Source: K189A clade bacterium
GTDB lineage: Bacteria > Pseudomonadota > Gammaproteobacteria > Pseudomonadales > Azotimanducaceae
Reading direction: 5' to 3'
DNA: 33,079 bases
NCBI GenBank assembly: GCA_018607725.1
Contig: JABBAY010000156.1
Location: 1 to 33,079, forward strand
In this document: positions 8,701 to 15,729 of the stretch, piece by piece
Numbering within the stretch: the first letter of the stretch is position 1
Layout: the number at the start of each line of letters is the position of its first letter
Made by a program: the position numbers and the translations under genes
Notes under the pieces: generated by a model
Database searches by the model: none
Seen by the model: the letters and a program-made list of their open reading frames with translations, nothing else
Told to the model about the DNA's origin: nothing

Positions 8701-10674
8701 CTCTGCAGGCAGCGCTCTTGATTCATGGGCCTGTCTTGCAACTGATACCAACTCGCTGATCAGATTGTCATACAGTACTCCAAAGGTAATCAGGTTCTGA
8801 CATTCAGTCACGAAGTCGTGGCGAATATCTTCGTCAAAGATGACATCGAGAATTGAGCGGTCTTGTTCAGCAATAGGCTCTACCTGGCTGCGCTTGCGCT
8901 CAATATATGACCACAGGCTATCTTCCAGGAGTCTTCGGTTCAGCTGTATCGGATGCTCTGCCTCACTATCGATAAGTTTTCGGGTGAATTCAGACAGATT
9001 TTCACCGGCCAGGTTTTCACTGTCGTACAGGGAGCCCCCTTCAAGAATTAGGTTGAGTTCAGCGATGAGTTGACTGACAAGAAAATCAGCGGCCTTCTCT
9101 TGGATATATTCAGCATCAAATAGCTTCTTGCCCTCAAATGAAAACTTACGTTTTACATGGCTGACAAACACATTGTCAGTATTGGACATTGCCTCAAGCA
9201 GGCCTTTAACATCCTTGATATCCCTTGAATGGAGCAGATACGCACTCGCATCCTCATTATCCATGTGCAGGATTAACGCCGATAAATTATCTTTCGCGCT
9301 ACCCTTCCAGCGATTGTAGAGATGCAGGCCAGTGACCAGGCAAAGTTCTTTTTTAGCTATCTGATAATTACGGGTCGGCTCGCCGAATATCAGTTGGGCA
9401 ATACGTCCGCGTTCGTCGCCAACGACCGACTTTTTATCAACGTAGTTCTTCCAGGATTTACTCAGCACATCCTCGTAGAGAATTTTGTCCGGATCCTGCA
9501 GCCAGCCTAGAAATGCGACTCGACGCTCTCGGTGTAATCGCTGCGCTAACTCCCCTTCCGGAATTTTGGCATCTGCCAAACGGCCGTACTGCGTTGTGGT
9601 TGTACTCTTAATACGTTTGCGCAACCCCAAATAACGCAAATAACGATAAGCAGCACCAAAGACGTTAGGGTATTCCGTCGGTGAAACTCGCAGCTTTAAA
9701 GTGGAGCTGGCATTAATTGCTGACAAAAAATCGGAAGGGTTAAGATAACGCTTAACATTGCGCTGGTAGTGGTCGAAAATCTCGGGGTGCTTGCTGATAA
9801 ATTCTCGAGTTCCATCCTCGATAGAGGTGAGCCCCTGAACAATGGCATCTCTTAAATGACTGATGGTCTCAGTTTCGCCTGGATCATAGTCGATCACACC
9901 ATCGATATTGCCTTGCATATACAGTTCATAGGAAGACACGCCGACAAATTGCGCGCACTCCTGCCACGACAAGTTATAGCGCCGCACCAGATTAGCTAAT
10001 GACTTGGGGTGGATTGTGTTGAACACGCCGGTTCGCACCGACAACAACAAATTACTCGCTGCCAACGGAATGGCACCGCCTGAATAACCCTGGCCAATAA
10101 TAATACCCAGCGTCGGGACATCGACGTTGCAAAGCTCAGCAATCAGCCGTGAGATAGAATGTGCCTGATTTTGTGCATTGGCTAATTCGTAAGGGTCCGC
10201 TCCTGGCGTATCCATGAAGGTGACAATGGGCATAGAGCGTGCCGCAAAATGACCCGCCATTTTTGAGGCCAATTCGTGATGTTCCGGTCCCCAGACACCT
10301 GAGCCATGAGCCCGATTTTGGGCGATCAGACCGACTTTTCGGCTGGTTCCGCTAAATTCAAAAGAGAGTTCGGCACAGTAGAAAGGGCCACGCTCGATCA
10401 CATTGGCGACCGGCACGTCCAGGGCCGCAACGACATCTTTCGCGCCAGGGCGGGTTGATTCTTCTGTCGGCGCCACGGTCGCCGCAATATAGGCATCAAC
10501 TTCCATGCCGCGCAGTTGTTTAACTCTCGCCTCAATTTGCTTGTCATTCAGCAGACCGCCAATCACGGAAGCACTTTGACGACGAGGAAATAAGGAAAAA
10601 TCCTGAGCTAACGTCTCGGCATTCAGGTACAGCTGGTCCACAGAGGAAGATTCGTGCCCCATAAGAAATTGCAT
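5755..10674 (-). CDS. Giant single-chain biotin-dependent acyl-CoA carboxylase (CT-alpha / CT-beta / BC / BCCP)
   Basis: One 1639-aa chain carries every activity of an acyl-CoA carboxylase. In order: an AccA-like carboxyltransferase half (about 30-315, oxyanion motif GQGYSGGAIP at 194-203); about 480 residues of unrecognised, mostly helical sequence (325-805); an AccD-like half (808-1030, SSGGMQTKEGAA and GDCTGGAQASF) without the AccD zinc finger; biotin carboxylase (1053-1505, with HPGIGFLSE, MGNK, the ATP-grasp loop HGGGGKGIQ, RHIEAQ, RDCSVQRNNQK and EMNTRLQVEHP, all catalytic residues present); and BCCP (1538-1632, biotin Lys1583 in EAMKM, followed by a short insertion). Known single-chain carboxylases put BC first and the beta-like CT half before the alpha-like half, so this order is reversed. 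Substrate (acetyl-, propionyl- or longer acyl-CoA) cannot be told. The start is uncertain: ATG 10672-10674, ATG 12 bases later, or a TTG at 10785; none has a strong ribosome site. Confidence 0.88.
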   Translation of the reverse strand: MQFLMGHESSSVDQLYLNAETLAQDFSLFPRRQSASVIGGLLNDKQIEARVKQLRGMEVDAYIAATVAPTEESTRPGAKDVVAALDVPVANVIERGPFYCAELSFEFSGTSRKVGLIAQNRAHGSGVWGPEHHELASKMAGHFAARSMPIVTFMDTPGADPYELANAQNQAHSISRLIAELCNVDVPTLGIIIGQGYSGGAIPLAASNLLLSVRTGVFNTIHPKSLANLVRRYNLSWQECAQFVGVSSYELYMQGNIDGVIDYDPGETETISHLRDAIVQGLTSIEDGTREFISKHPEIFDHYQRNVKRYLNPSDFLSAINASSTLKLRVSPTEYPNVFGAAYRYLRYLGLRKRIKSTTTTQYGRLADAKIPEGELAQRLHRERRVAFLGWLQDPDKILYEDVLSKSWKNYVDKKSVVGDERGRIAQLIFGEPTRNYQIAKKELCLVTGLHLYNRWKGSAKDNLSALILHMDNEDASAYLLHSRDIKDVKGLLEAMSNTDNVFVSHVKRKFSFEGKKLFDAEYIQEKAADFLVSQLIAELNLILEGGSLYDSENLAGENLSEFTRKLIDSEAEHPIQLNRRLLEDSLWSYIERKRSQVEPIAEQDRSILDVIFDEDIRHDFVTECQNLITFGVLYDNLISELVSVARQAHESRALPAEFIQQLIDKSINEVCGLDIVAGQDKTEINKRFAVWVQELASYSRSGVFLKSVEEWIRVVHKDKSDTLFVVVSFFFEKLLPEYYATQGSGKRYEGKIEPVRIGRRKDFWNRLNIAYRDLLFHEQLTREKRSKRTSYESLLNLYVKNFTELNGTLMSANPVDFPTFRPSIEAALKNNIRPSGLITGMGDFTTETGCYRVGLVMSNVAFQAGSIDNSDCVRFCKLLVECAVQQVPVVCFISSGGMQTKEGAAALFTMAVINDRITRFVRDNDLPIIMFGFGDCTGGAQASFVTHPLVQNYYFSGTSMPFAGQTVVERNLPYTCMLSNYLSVTPGAMRGLVKHPFSEDLDQELRRIDPAIPLPIESIEQVVDRIMSGSLKAAEPMVVQHHISEDELIRPIKRVLVHARGCTAVKLVSRAIHYGYEVVLVQSDPDMDSVPADMVRADQKHSLVCIGGNTSDESYLNALSVLSIAEIEGVDALHPGIGFLSEDPNFAKLVRNRAINFIGPKVSSMETMGNKSNAINTTQSIDVPVVPGSHGIVNTSESAAEIAEQVGYPILLKAVHGGGGKGIQVVRRPEQLHGLFHQVTSEAKAAFGNGDVYIEKFVTSLRHIEAQILRDTHGNTLVVGLRDCSVQRNNQKLMEESSSTMLPDKLKKQVYEHANKIANAVDYIGAGTVEFIYDVPNDAVYFMEMNTRLQVEHPVTEVVTGVDIVKQQFEIASGGSIKGLKVVENGYALEIRVNAEKAVLDADGKVSFAPTPGEITACELPVESHIQLISMAGPGKVVSPFYDSLIVQIICHGKDRNDTVKKMLAYLDRVKIHGISTNICLIKRILADKVFLDGVYDTGYLPAFLERTDMAALIEEIAEASGTEGVGIDLEMLRIDGSDELKVLSPSTGVFYRTPSPTEPEYVNVGDIVNADDTLCQLEAMKMFTPVNLNSFSGNEGEVYPADGQYEVTRINIASGQQVNEGDLLFVIKPQQVAPETA

Positions 10675-10834
10675 TCCATTGATTCGCCGGCACGCCCTGG
10701 AGGATACCGACAAATGATAATAAATATTGACCCAGAGACCAGACCGGGTTTCCTGACCGTAATGTACTCTAATGGTGGCAAGCAAGCAACGCCATAACCG
10801 CCAATAAAAAACTTAACCGATTGATTTTTAAGCC

Positions 10835-10840
10835 ATTATA
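10835..10840 (-). promoter_or_regulatory. Putative -10 box of the carboxylase gene
   Basis: TATAAT on the minus strand in an AT-rich 83-bp gap between the fumarase stop (10869) and the upstream limit of the carboxylase frame. No good -35 is present at the right distance. A second AT-rich candidate (TATTAT, 10717-10722) lies closer to the preferred ATG. Which is used would help decide the start codon. Confidence 0.3.
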
Positions 10841-10868
10841 TATTCAACCAAAAACCAATAAAACCGGC

Positions 10869-12392
10869 TTAAATTTCCACCACCGGCAGGAGACCAATTT
10901 TCGACCGCCATAACTTGGGTCCGGTGATATGTACCGACTCACCCTTGGAATCCACCGCGACGGTCACTGGCATATCTTCCACCTCAAATTCATGAATAGC
11001 CTCCATACCCAAATCTTCGAAAGCGACGATTCTGGACTTACGAATCGCCTTTGAAACCAGAAATGCGGCCCCACCCACAGCCATCAAGTACACGGCCCGA
11101 TGTTTTTTGATTGCTTCGATCGCTACCGGGCCACGCTCGGCTTTGCCGATCATGCCCAACAACCCAGTCTGGGCCAGCATCATCTCGGTAAAACCATCCA
11201 TTCGGGTCGCCGTAGTTGGTCCGGCAGGCCCAACAACTTCTTCGCGGACAGGATCCACTGGGCCTACGTAGTAAATAAACCGTCCGGCGAGATCAACACC
11301 GTCGGGTAGACTTTCACCCCGCTCCAGCAGATCACGGATACGCTTGTGCGCAGCATCCCGCCCCGTCAGCATCTTGCCACTGAGTAACAACGTTTCCCCA
11401 GGCTGCCAACTGGCGACATCCTCGCGGGTGATGTCATCCAGATTGACTCGCCGAGAATTCGGGCCAGCCTCCCAGGTAATTTTTGGCCAGTCTTCAAGTT
11501 GAGGCGGCTTTAGATCAACACTGCCGCTGCCATCCAGCACAAAGTGAACATGCCGAGTCGCTGCACAGTTAGGTATCATCGCGACGGGCAAGTTTGCTGC
11601 ATGAGTCGGGTAATCGAGAATTTTGACATCCAGCACGGTAGTTAAACCGCCCAAGCCTTGAGCACCAATTCCCAGCCCATTGACCTTCTCAAAAATCTCC
11701 AGACGTAGTTCTTCCACTCTGGATGACGGCCCTCGAGCCTGCAGATCATAAATATCAATGGGATCCATCAGCGCGCGTTTAGCCAGCAACATAGCTTTTT
11801 CTGCCGTCCCGCCAATACCAATACCAAGCATCCCCGGCGGGCACCAGCCTGCGCCCATAGTCGGTACCGTCTTGATCACCCAATCAACAATGCTATCGGC
11901 GGGATTTAACATCGCCAGCTTGGACTTGGCCTCCGAGCCACCGCCTTTCGCAGCCACATGGATATCAACTGTATCGCCGGGAACCAGTTCGGTGTGAATC
12001 ACAGCTGGGGTATTGTCTTTCGTGTTGATTCGCTTGCCGGCAGGATCTGCCAGCACCGAGGCACGTAGTACATTATCTGGCAGCAGGTAGGCGCGCCGCA
12101 CCCCCTCATTGATCATGTCTTCAAGGGACTGATCTGTTTCAAAGCGAACATTCATACCTACCGAAATGAAGACATTGACAATCCCTGTGTCTTGACAGAT
12201 CGGCCGATTGCCCTCGGCACACATGCGCGAATTAATCAGGATCTGTGCCATGGCATCTTTCGCCGCACTAGATTCCTCCCGCTCATAGGCGGCATTCATG
12301 GCCTGTATAAAATCCACCGGATGGTAGTATGAGATGTACTGCAGCGCATCCTGAATGCTTTGCACCAGATCTTCTTTGGTAATTACCGTCAT
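10869..12392 (-). CDS. fumA: Fumarate hydratase, class I (Fe-S, FumA/FumB type)
   Basis: A 507-aa iron-sulfur fumarase that interconverts fumarate and malate in the TCA cycle. The N-terminal alpha region has the three cluster cysteines in their family settings: Cys66 in RPICQDTG, Cys184 in GAGWCPPGM and Cys276 in IPNCAATRHVHF. The C-terminal beta region carries SGKMLTGRDAAHKR, YYVGPVDP and GPAGPTTATRMD. Both halves are in one chain, as in FumA/FumB. Such enzymes contain an oxygen-sensitive 4Fe-4S cluster. The start has a GAAGGA site about 7 bases upstream. It stands alone between a hairpin (12420-12448) and the large carboxylase on the same strand. Some class I family members act on tartrate or other hydroxy acids, but this length and motif set fit fumarase. 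Confidence 0.93.
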   Translation of the reverse strand: MTVITKEDLVQSIQDALQYISYYHPVDFIQAMNAAYEREESSAAKDAMAQILINSRMCAEGNRPICQDTGIVNVFISVGMNVRFETDQSLEDMINEGVRRAYLLPDNVLRASVLADPAGKRINTKDNTPAVIHTELVPGDTVDIHVAAKGGGSEAKSKLAMLNPADSIVDWVIKTVPTMGAGWCPPGMLGIGIGGTAEKAMLLAKRALMDPIDIYDLQARGPSSRVEELRLEIFEKVNGLGIGAQGLGGLTTVLDVKILDYPTHAANLPVAMIPNCAATRHVHFVLDGSGSVDLKPPQLEDWPKITWEAGPNSRRVNLDDITREDVASWQPGETLLLSGKMLTGRDAAHKRIRDLLERGESLPDGVDLAGRFIYYVGPVDPVREEVVGPAGPTTATRMDGFTEMMLAQTGLLGMIGKAERGPVAIEAIKKHRAVYLMAVGGAAFLVSKAIRKSRIVAFEDLGMEAIHEFEVEDMPVTVAVDSKGESVHITGPKLWRSKIGLLPVVEI

Positions 12393-12419
12393 GTATTTTC
12401 CTTCGCCAGAATCGTCGAA

Positions 12420-12448
12420 AGCCCGGTTGACTTAGCGTCAATCGGGCT
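12420..12448. terminator. 12-bp hairpin between the MaoC-like gene and fumarase
   Basis: AGCCCGGTTGAC (12420-12431) pairs with GTCAATCGGGCT (12437-12448) around a 5-base loop; one pair is G-U on the plus-strand RNA. On the minus strand it lies 90 bp after the MaoC-like stop and 28 bp before the fumarase ATG, where it could end the upstream transcript or sit in the fumarase leader. No T-run follows on the minus strand; on the plus strand a T-run starts about 11 bases later. Confidence 0.5.
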
Positions 12449-12537
12449 CAAACCGCTATTTTTTATCCCATTGTATTCGTTTCAGTCGGCTCTGTAGGTC
12501 GGCAATCAAATTTGCCGCCAACCTCGCACCCACGCCG

Positions 12538-13020
12538 TCAACCATACATAAGTCGAGTTAAAGACTCGGCAATGCAGACGGGCTTGTCACCACCTTGCAG
12601 TTCGATAGTGACCTGCCGCTTGACCTGAATCGTGTTCGGGTTTTTAAGCTCCGCTGACATTAACGTGTGCCGTGCGCGTATGAACGAATCCACTGGCACG
12701 GGCGCCGGAAACCGGACTTTATCAAGACCGTAGTTGACCCCCATGTAGATACCATCCAAGGCAGCTGGTTTCTTCGGCGCAATGCTCGAACCCAGATGCA
12801 CAATCAGCGACAGCGTCAGGAACCCGTGAGCGATAGTCACCTTATAGGGCGACAGCTGTGCCGATTTGACGGGATCAATATGAATAAATTGATGATCCAT
12901 GGTCGCATCTGCAAACAGGTTAATTCGAGCTTGATCGATTTGAAACCACTCGCCGACACCCTCTTCCTCACCTTCGTAGGATTTAAATATCGCCAGTGCT
13001 GCTTCTGCTTTCGAGGTCAT
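12538..13020 (-). CDS. MaoC-like (R)-enoyl-CoA hydratase domain protein (NodN-like)
   Basis: A 160-aa single hot-dog-fold protein of the MaoC dehydratase family. The catalytic pair is visible as Asp42 and His47 in ATMDHQFIHIDP, and the fold's helix follows in TIAHGFLTLSL. Family members hydrate trans-2-enoyl-CoA to (R)-3-hydroxyacyl-CoA, feeding polyester or lipid synthesis; the NodN subgroup is similar in length but its substrate is not firmly known. The start chosen is ATG 13018-13020 with AAGGA 7 bases upstream; an in-frame TTG 15 bases earlier overlaps that ribosome site and is rejected. It is divergent from the acyl desaturase across 161 bp, which fits a lipid role. Confidence 0.85.
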   Translation of the reverse strand: MTSKAEAALAIFKSYEGEEEGVGEWFQIDQARINLFADATMDHQFIHIDPVKSAQLSPYKVTIAHGFLTLSLIVHLGSSIAPKKPAALDGIYMGVNYGLDKVRFPAPVPVDSFIRARHTLMSAELKNPNTIQVKRQVTIELQGGDKPVCIAESLTRLMYG

Positions 13021-13181
13021 ATGACATTCCTTCAATTGATCCTATTAATTTGCGTCATTGCCACCGAACGGGCTCTCTATCAGCCACGATCCAGTGCAAA
13101 ACGTCGCGTTGCCGGAGCATATCACAAGCGTTTTAATTTGAACCGTTGATTTCCGGGTATCCCTAAAATAGGATCCACCTT

Positions 13182-14318
13182 ATGAAACAACAACAGCAAC
13201 ACGCAACACCTCGACGATTTGACGTCCTTGCCATCTTCACCAGTACCAGCCTCGTCGCTGCGCTCGGCGTTCCCTGGCATGGCATCACCCATGGCTATCA
13301 CCCTGGCTTGTGGGTGCTGTTAGGGCTGATGCTGGCCTGGAATGGCTTATCGATCACAGCCGGGTATCATCGCCTTTGGTCCCACAAAGCCTATTCAGCC
13401 CACCTCCTGCCGCGCCTGATATTTGCCTTGGGCGGCGCTCTGGCGGTCCAAAACTCAATTCGAAACTGGTGTGCTGACCACCGCAACCATCATCGACACA
13501 CAGACGATCCGGATCTGGACCCTTATTCCTCGCGCCGCGGCTTGTGGTATTCCCATATGGGCTGGATGCTTCGCGATTATCCCGCGACAACCAAGGACTA
13601 TAGCAACATCACAGATCTCGACCGCGACCCGGTCGTTGTCTGGCAGCACAAACACTATGCGACACTGGCCCTCAGCCTAAACCTATTATTGCCCTTGGCA
13701 CTCGGCTGGCTCTTTAATGATCCGATGGGCGGTCTGCTATTACTCGGATTTTTCCGCCTGGTGATCGGTCACCATACGACGTTCCTAATCAACTCTCTGG
13801 CCCACGCCTGGGGCAGTCAGCCCTACTCCGACCAGACCTCCTCGCGAGACAATCCGCTGATCGCGTTGCTGACTTATGGCGAGGGATATCACAATTTCCA
13901 TCACACCTTCCAGTGGGATTACAGAAACGGCGTGAGGTGGTATCATTTCGACCCGACCAAATGGCTGATTAAAGCTTTGTCATGGTGTCAGCTGGCCCAT
14001 CACCTTAAACAGGTTGCACCAGAAAAAATTGAGCAGAGCCGGGCAAAAATGCAGCTCGCCTATGCCAGCGCCCGAGTCCGGCAGTCTCGACCGAGTAATA
14101 AAGAGCAATGGCTGAACCTGCTTGAAGCCGAGTATGAACAGTTGGTGCATAGCCTGAATGCCTGGGCGCTTTGTCGGCAGCGCAAGCTGGAGTTGAAAAC
14201 CGCCAAACTGAAGCAACGTTGGGATGAAACAGAATTACACCACCAGTTGCAGGAGCTTGAATCGAACTTGAACCGACAACGTCGCCATTGGCGTCTATTG
14301 ACCCAACAATTTGCCTGA
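13182..14318 (+). CDS. Membrane acyl-CoA/acyl-lipid desaturase (delta-9 type)
   Basis: A 378-aa di-iron membrane desaturase. The three histidine boxes are present: HRLWSH (63-68), HRNHH (100-104) and HNFHH (237-241), plus His208 in NSLAHAWG, the pattern of the stearoyl-CoA desaturase family that puts a cis double bond at C9. Hydrophobic pairs of helices lie at about 15-60 and 160-205. A good AGGA site precedes the ATG. The protein does not stop after the catalytic core (about 275) but continues for roughly 100 residues of charged, helical, coiled-coil-like sequence rich in Gln, Glu, Arg and Leu. That tail is not a cytochrome b5 or ferredoxin domain. It may mediate oligomerisation or bind a redox partner. 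Confidence 0.92.
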   Translation: MKQQQQHATPRRFDVLAIFTSTSLVAALGVPWHGITHGYHPGLWVLLGLMLAWNGLSITAGYHRLWSHKAYSAHLLPRLIFALGGALAVQNSIRNWCADHRNHHRHTDDPDLDPYSSRRGLWYSHMGWMLRDYPATTKDYSNITDLDRDPVVVWQHKHYATLALSLNLLLPLALGWLFNDPMGGLLLLGFFRLVIGHHTTFLINSLAHAWGSQPYSDQTSSRDNPLIALLTYGEGYHNFHHTFQWDYRNGVRWYHFDPTKWLIKALSWCQLAHHLKQVAPEKIEQSRAKMQLAYASARVRQSRPSNKEQWLNLLEAEYEQLVHSLNAWALCRQRKLELKTAKLKQRWDETELHHQLQELESNLNRQRRHWRLLTQQFA

Positions 14319-14348
14319 TGGGGCAACCTGGCAAACGACCATGACGCT

Positions 14349-14391
14349 GCCCGCGGGGTTTCATCAGACCGTGCCAGCGGGGCGATTTTTT
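14349..14391 (+). terminator. Possible intrinsic terminator of the desaturase
   Basis: GCCCGC (14349-14354) can pair with GCGGGGC (14377-14383) with one bulge, followed by a run of six T (14386-14391). The loop is long, about 22 bases. CTGATG (14315-14320) and CATCAG (14362-14367) offer an alternative, overlapping pairing. The T-run supports a terminator; the stem is weak. Confidence 0.35.
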
Positions 14392-14449
14392 AGCATTATT
14401 GATCATAACTTATCATTATTTCTCCTACCAAAAAGAGACGAGACTGACT

Positions 14450-15625
14450 ATGACTGACGTTTACATCGCCGCCGGCGCAAGAACACCCATGGGCGCCTTT
14501 CAAGGCAGTTTATCGAGCCTGACCTCCGTCGACCTTGGCACGACTGCCATCGCCGCAGCTGTCAGCCGCGCGGGCCTTGCTGGCGCCGATATCGACGAGG
14601 TTATCATGGGCTGCGTGCTCGCCGCTGGTCTGCGTCAGGGCCCGGCACGCCAAGCAGCCATCGCAGCAGGCATTCCTGTCACGACAGGCGCCACCACAAT
14701 TAATAAGCTGTGCGGTTCAGGTATGAAGGCCACCATGTTGGCCCATGACTTGATCAAGGCTGGCACCAACAAAATCATGGTCGCTGGCGGCATGGAAAGC
14801 ATGACAAATGCGCCTTATCTGCTACCGAAAGCCCGTGGTGGTTTTCGTATGGGCCACGGTGAGATTCAGGACTGCATGTTTACTGATGGCCTGGAGGATG
14901 CTCGAACAGGACATCTGATGGGCGCATTTGCTCAAGAGATGGCCGATCGCTACCAGATGACCCGGCAAGATATGGATAACTTTGCGATTCAGTCCCTAAC
15001 TCGAGCGAAGCAAGCCATTACCGACGGCAGCCTGGTTGCTGAAACCATCGCCGTGACAGTCAAGAACCGTGGTGGTGAAACCACGGTGACCGACGATGAA
15101 CAGCCTGGCAAAGCCAATATTGACAAAATTCCGACGCTGCGACCGGCCTTCAGCGCAGACGGCACTGTCACCGCGGCGAATTCAAGCTCAATCTCCGACG
15201 GCGCCTCGGCACTGGTATTGGCCAGCGATGAAGCTATCAAGACCCATCATTTGCAACCTATGGCAAGAATTGTTGGCCACAGTACCAATTCCCGCGACCC
15301 CTCCGAGTTTACTATTGCACCTGTGGGCGCCATTGAAAAATTACTGACGCAAGTCGGCTGGCACAAAGACGACGTCGACTTATTTGAAATTAATGAGGCC
15401 TTCGCCATGGTCACCATGGCCGCCATCCAGGACCTGGGATTGGATCCTGCCAAGGTCAACATTCACGGCGGCGCTTGTGCTCAGGGCCACCCGATCGGTT
15501 CTACTGGGTCGCGATTGATCGTGACACTCATGCATGCATTAAAGCAGCGCGGCTTAAAGCGCGGCATCGCGTCTTTGTGCATTGGTGGCGGTGAAGCCAC
15601 GGCAGTCGCCATCGAGATCGTTTAA
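14450..15625 (+). CDS. Acetyl-CoA C-acetyltransferase (thiolase)
   Basis: A 391-aa thiolase, condensing two acetyl-CoA to acetoacetyl-CoA or cleaving 3-ketoacyl-CoA. The nucleophile is Cys88 in NKLCGSGMKA, the catalytic His is His347 in GGACAQGHPIGSTGSR, and the second Cys is Cys377 in SLCIGGGEA. NEAFA is present near 315. The wording of these motifs fits the degradative/biosynthetic AtoB-PhaA group. The start is ATG 14450 (MTDVYIAAGA, the typical thiolase N-terminus), with GAGACGAGA upstream; an upstream in-frame ATG at 14399 would add 17 residues unlike the family. It precedes fabY by 104 bp on the same strand. Confidence 0.93.
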   Translation: MTDVYIAAGARTPMGAFQGSLSSLTSVDLGTTAIAAAVSRAGLAGADIDEVIMGCVLAAGLRQGPARQAAIAAGIPVTTGATTINKLCGSGMKATMLAHDLIKAGTNKIMVAGGMESMTNAPYLLPKARGGFRMGHGEIQDCMFTDGLEDARTGHLMGAFAQEMADRYQMTRQDMDNFAIQSLTRAKQAITDGSLVAETIAVTVKNRGGETTVTDDEQPGKANIDKIPTLRPAFSADGTVTAANSSSISDGASALVLASDEAIKTHHLQPMARIVGHSTNSRDPSEFTIAPVGAIEKLLTQVGWHKDDVDLFEINEAFAMVTMAAIQDLGLDPAKVNIHGGACAQGHPIGSTGSRLIVTLMHALKQRGLKRGIASLCIGGGEATAVAIEIV

Positions 15626-15729
15626 TCTTCGAGGTCCGTGTTTATCGGGTAGATTTATGCGGGCCCATGACCGTACAATGATCACATTGATTAATTTTTC
15701 GTCCTACACTCTATTCAGGAGTTAAATTC

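Noticed and set aside
10675-10785. N-terminal extension of the giant carboxylase from a TTG start
   Set aside because: No ribosome site precedes the TTG, the extra 37 residues show no family similarity, and a promoter-like AT-rich stretch lies within them. Not fully excluded.
12667-13149. 160-codon plus-strand frame opposite the MaoC-like gene
   Set aside because: Antisense to a recognised hot-dog protein and composed of unstructured Arg/His/Cys-rich sequence.
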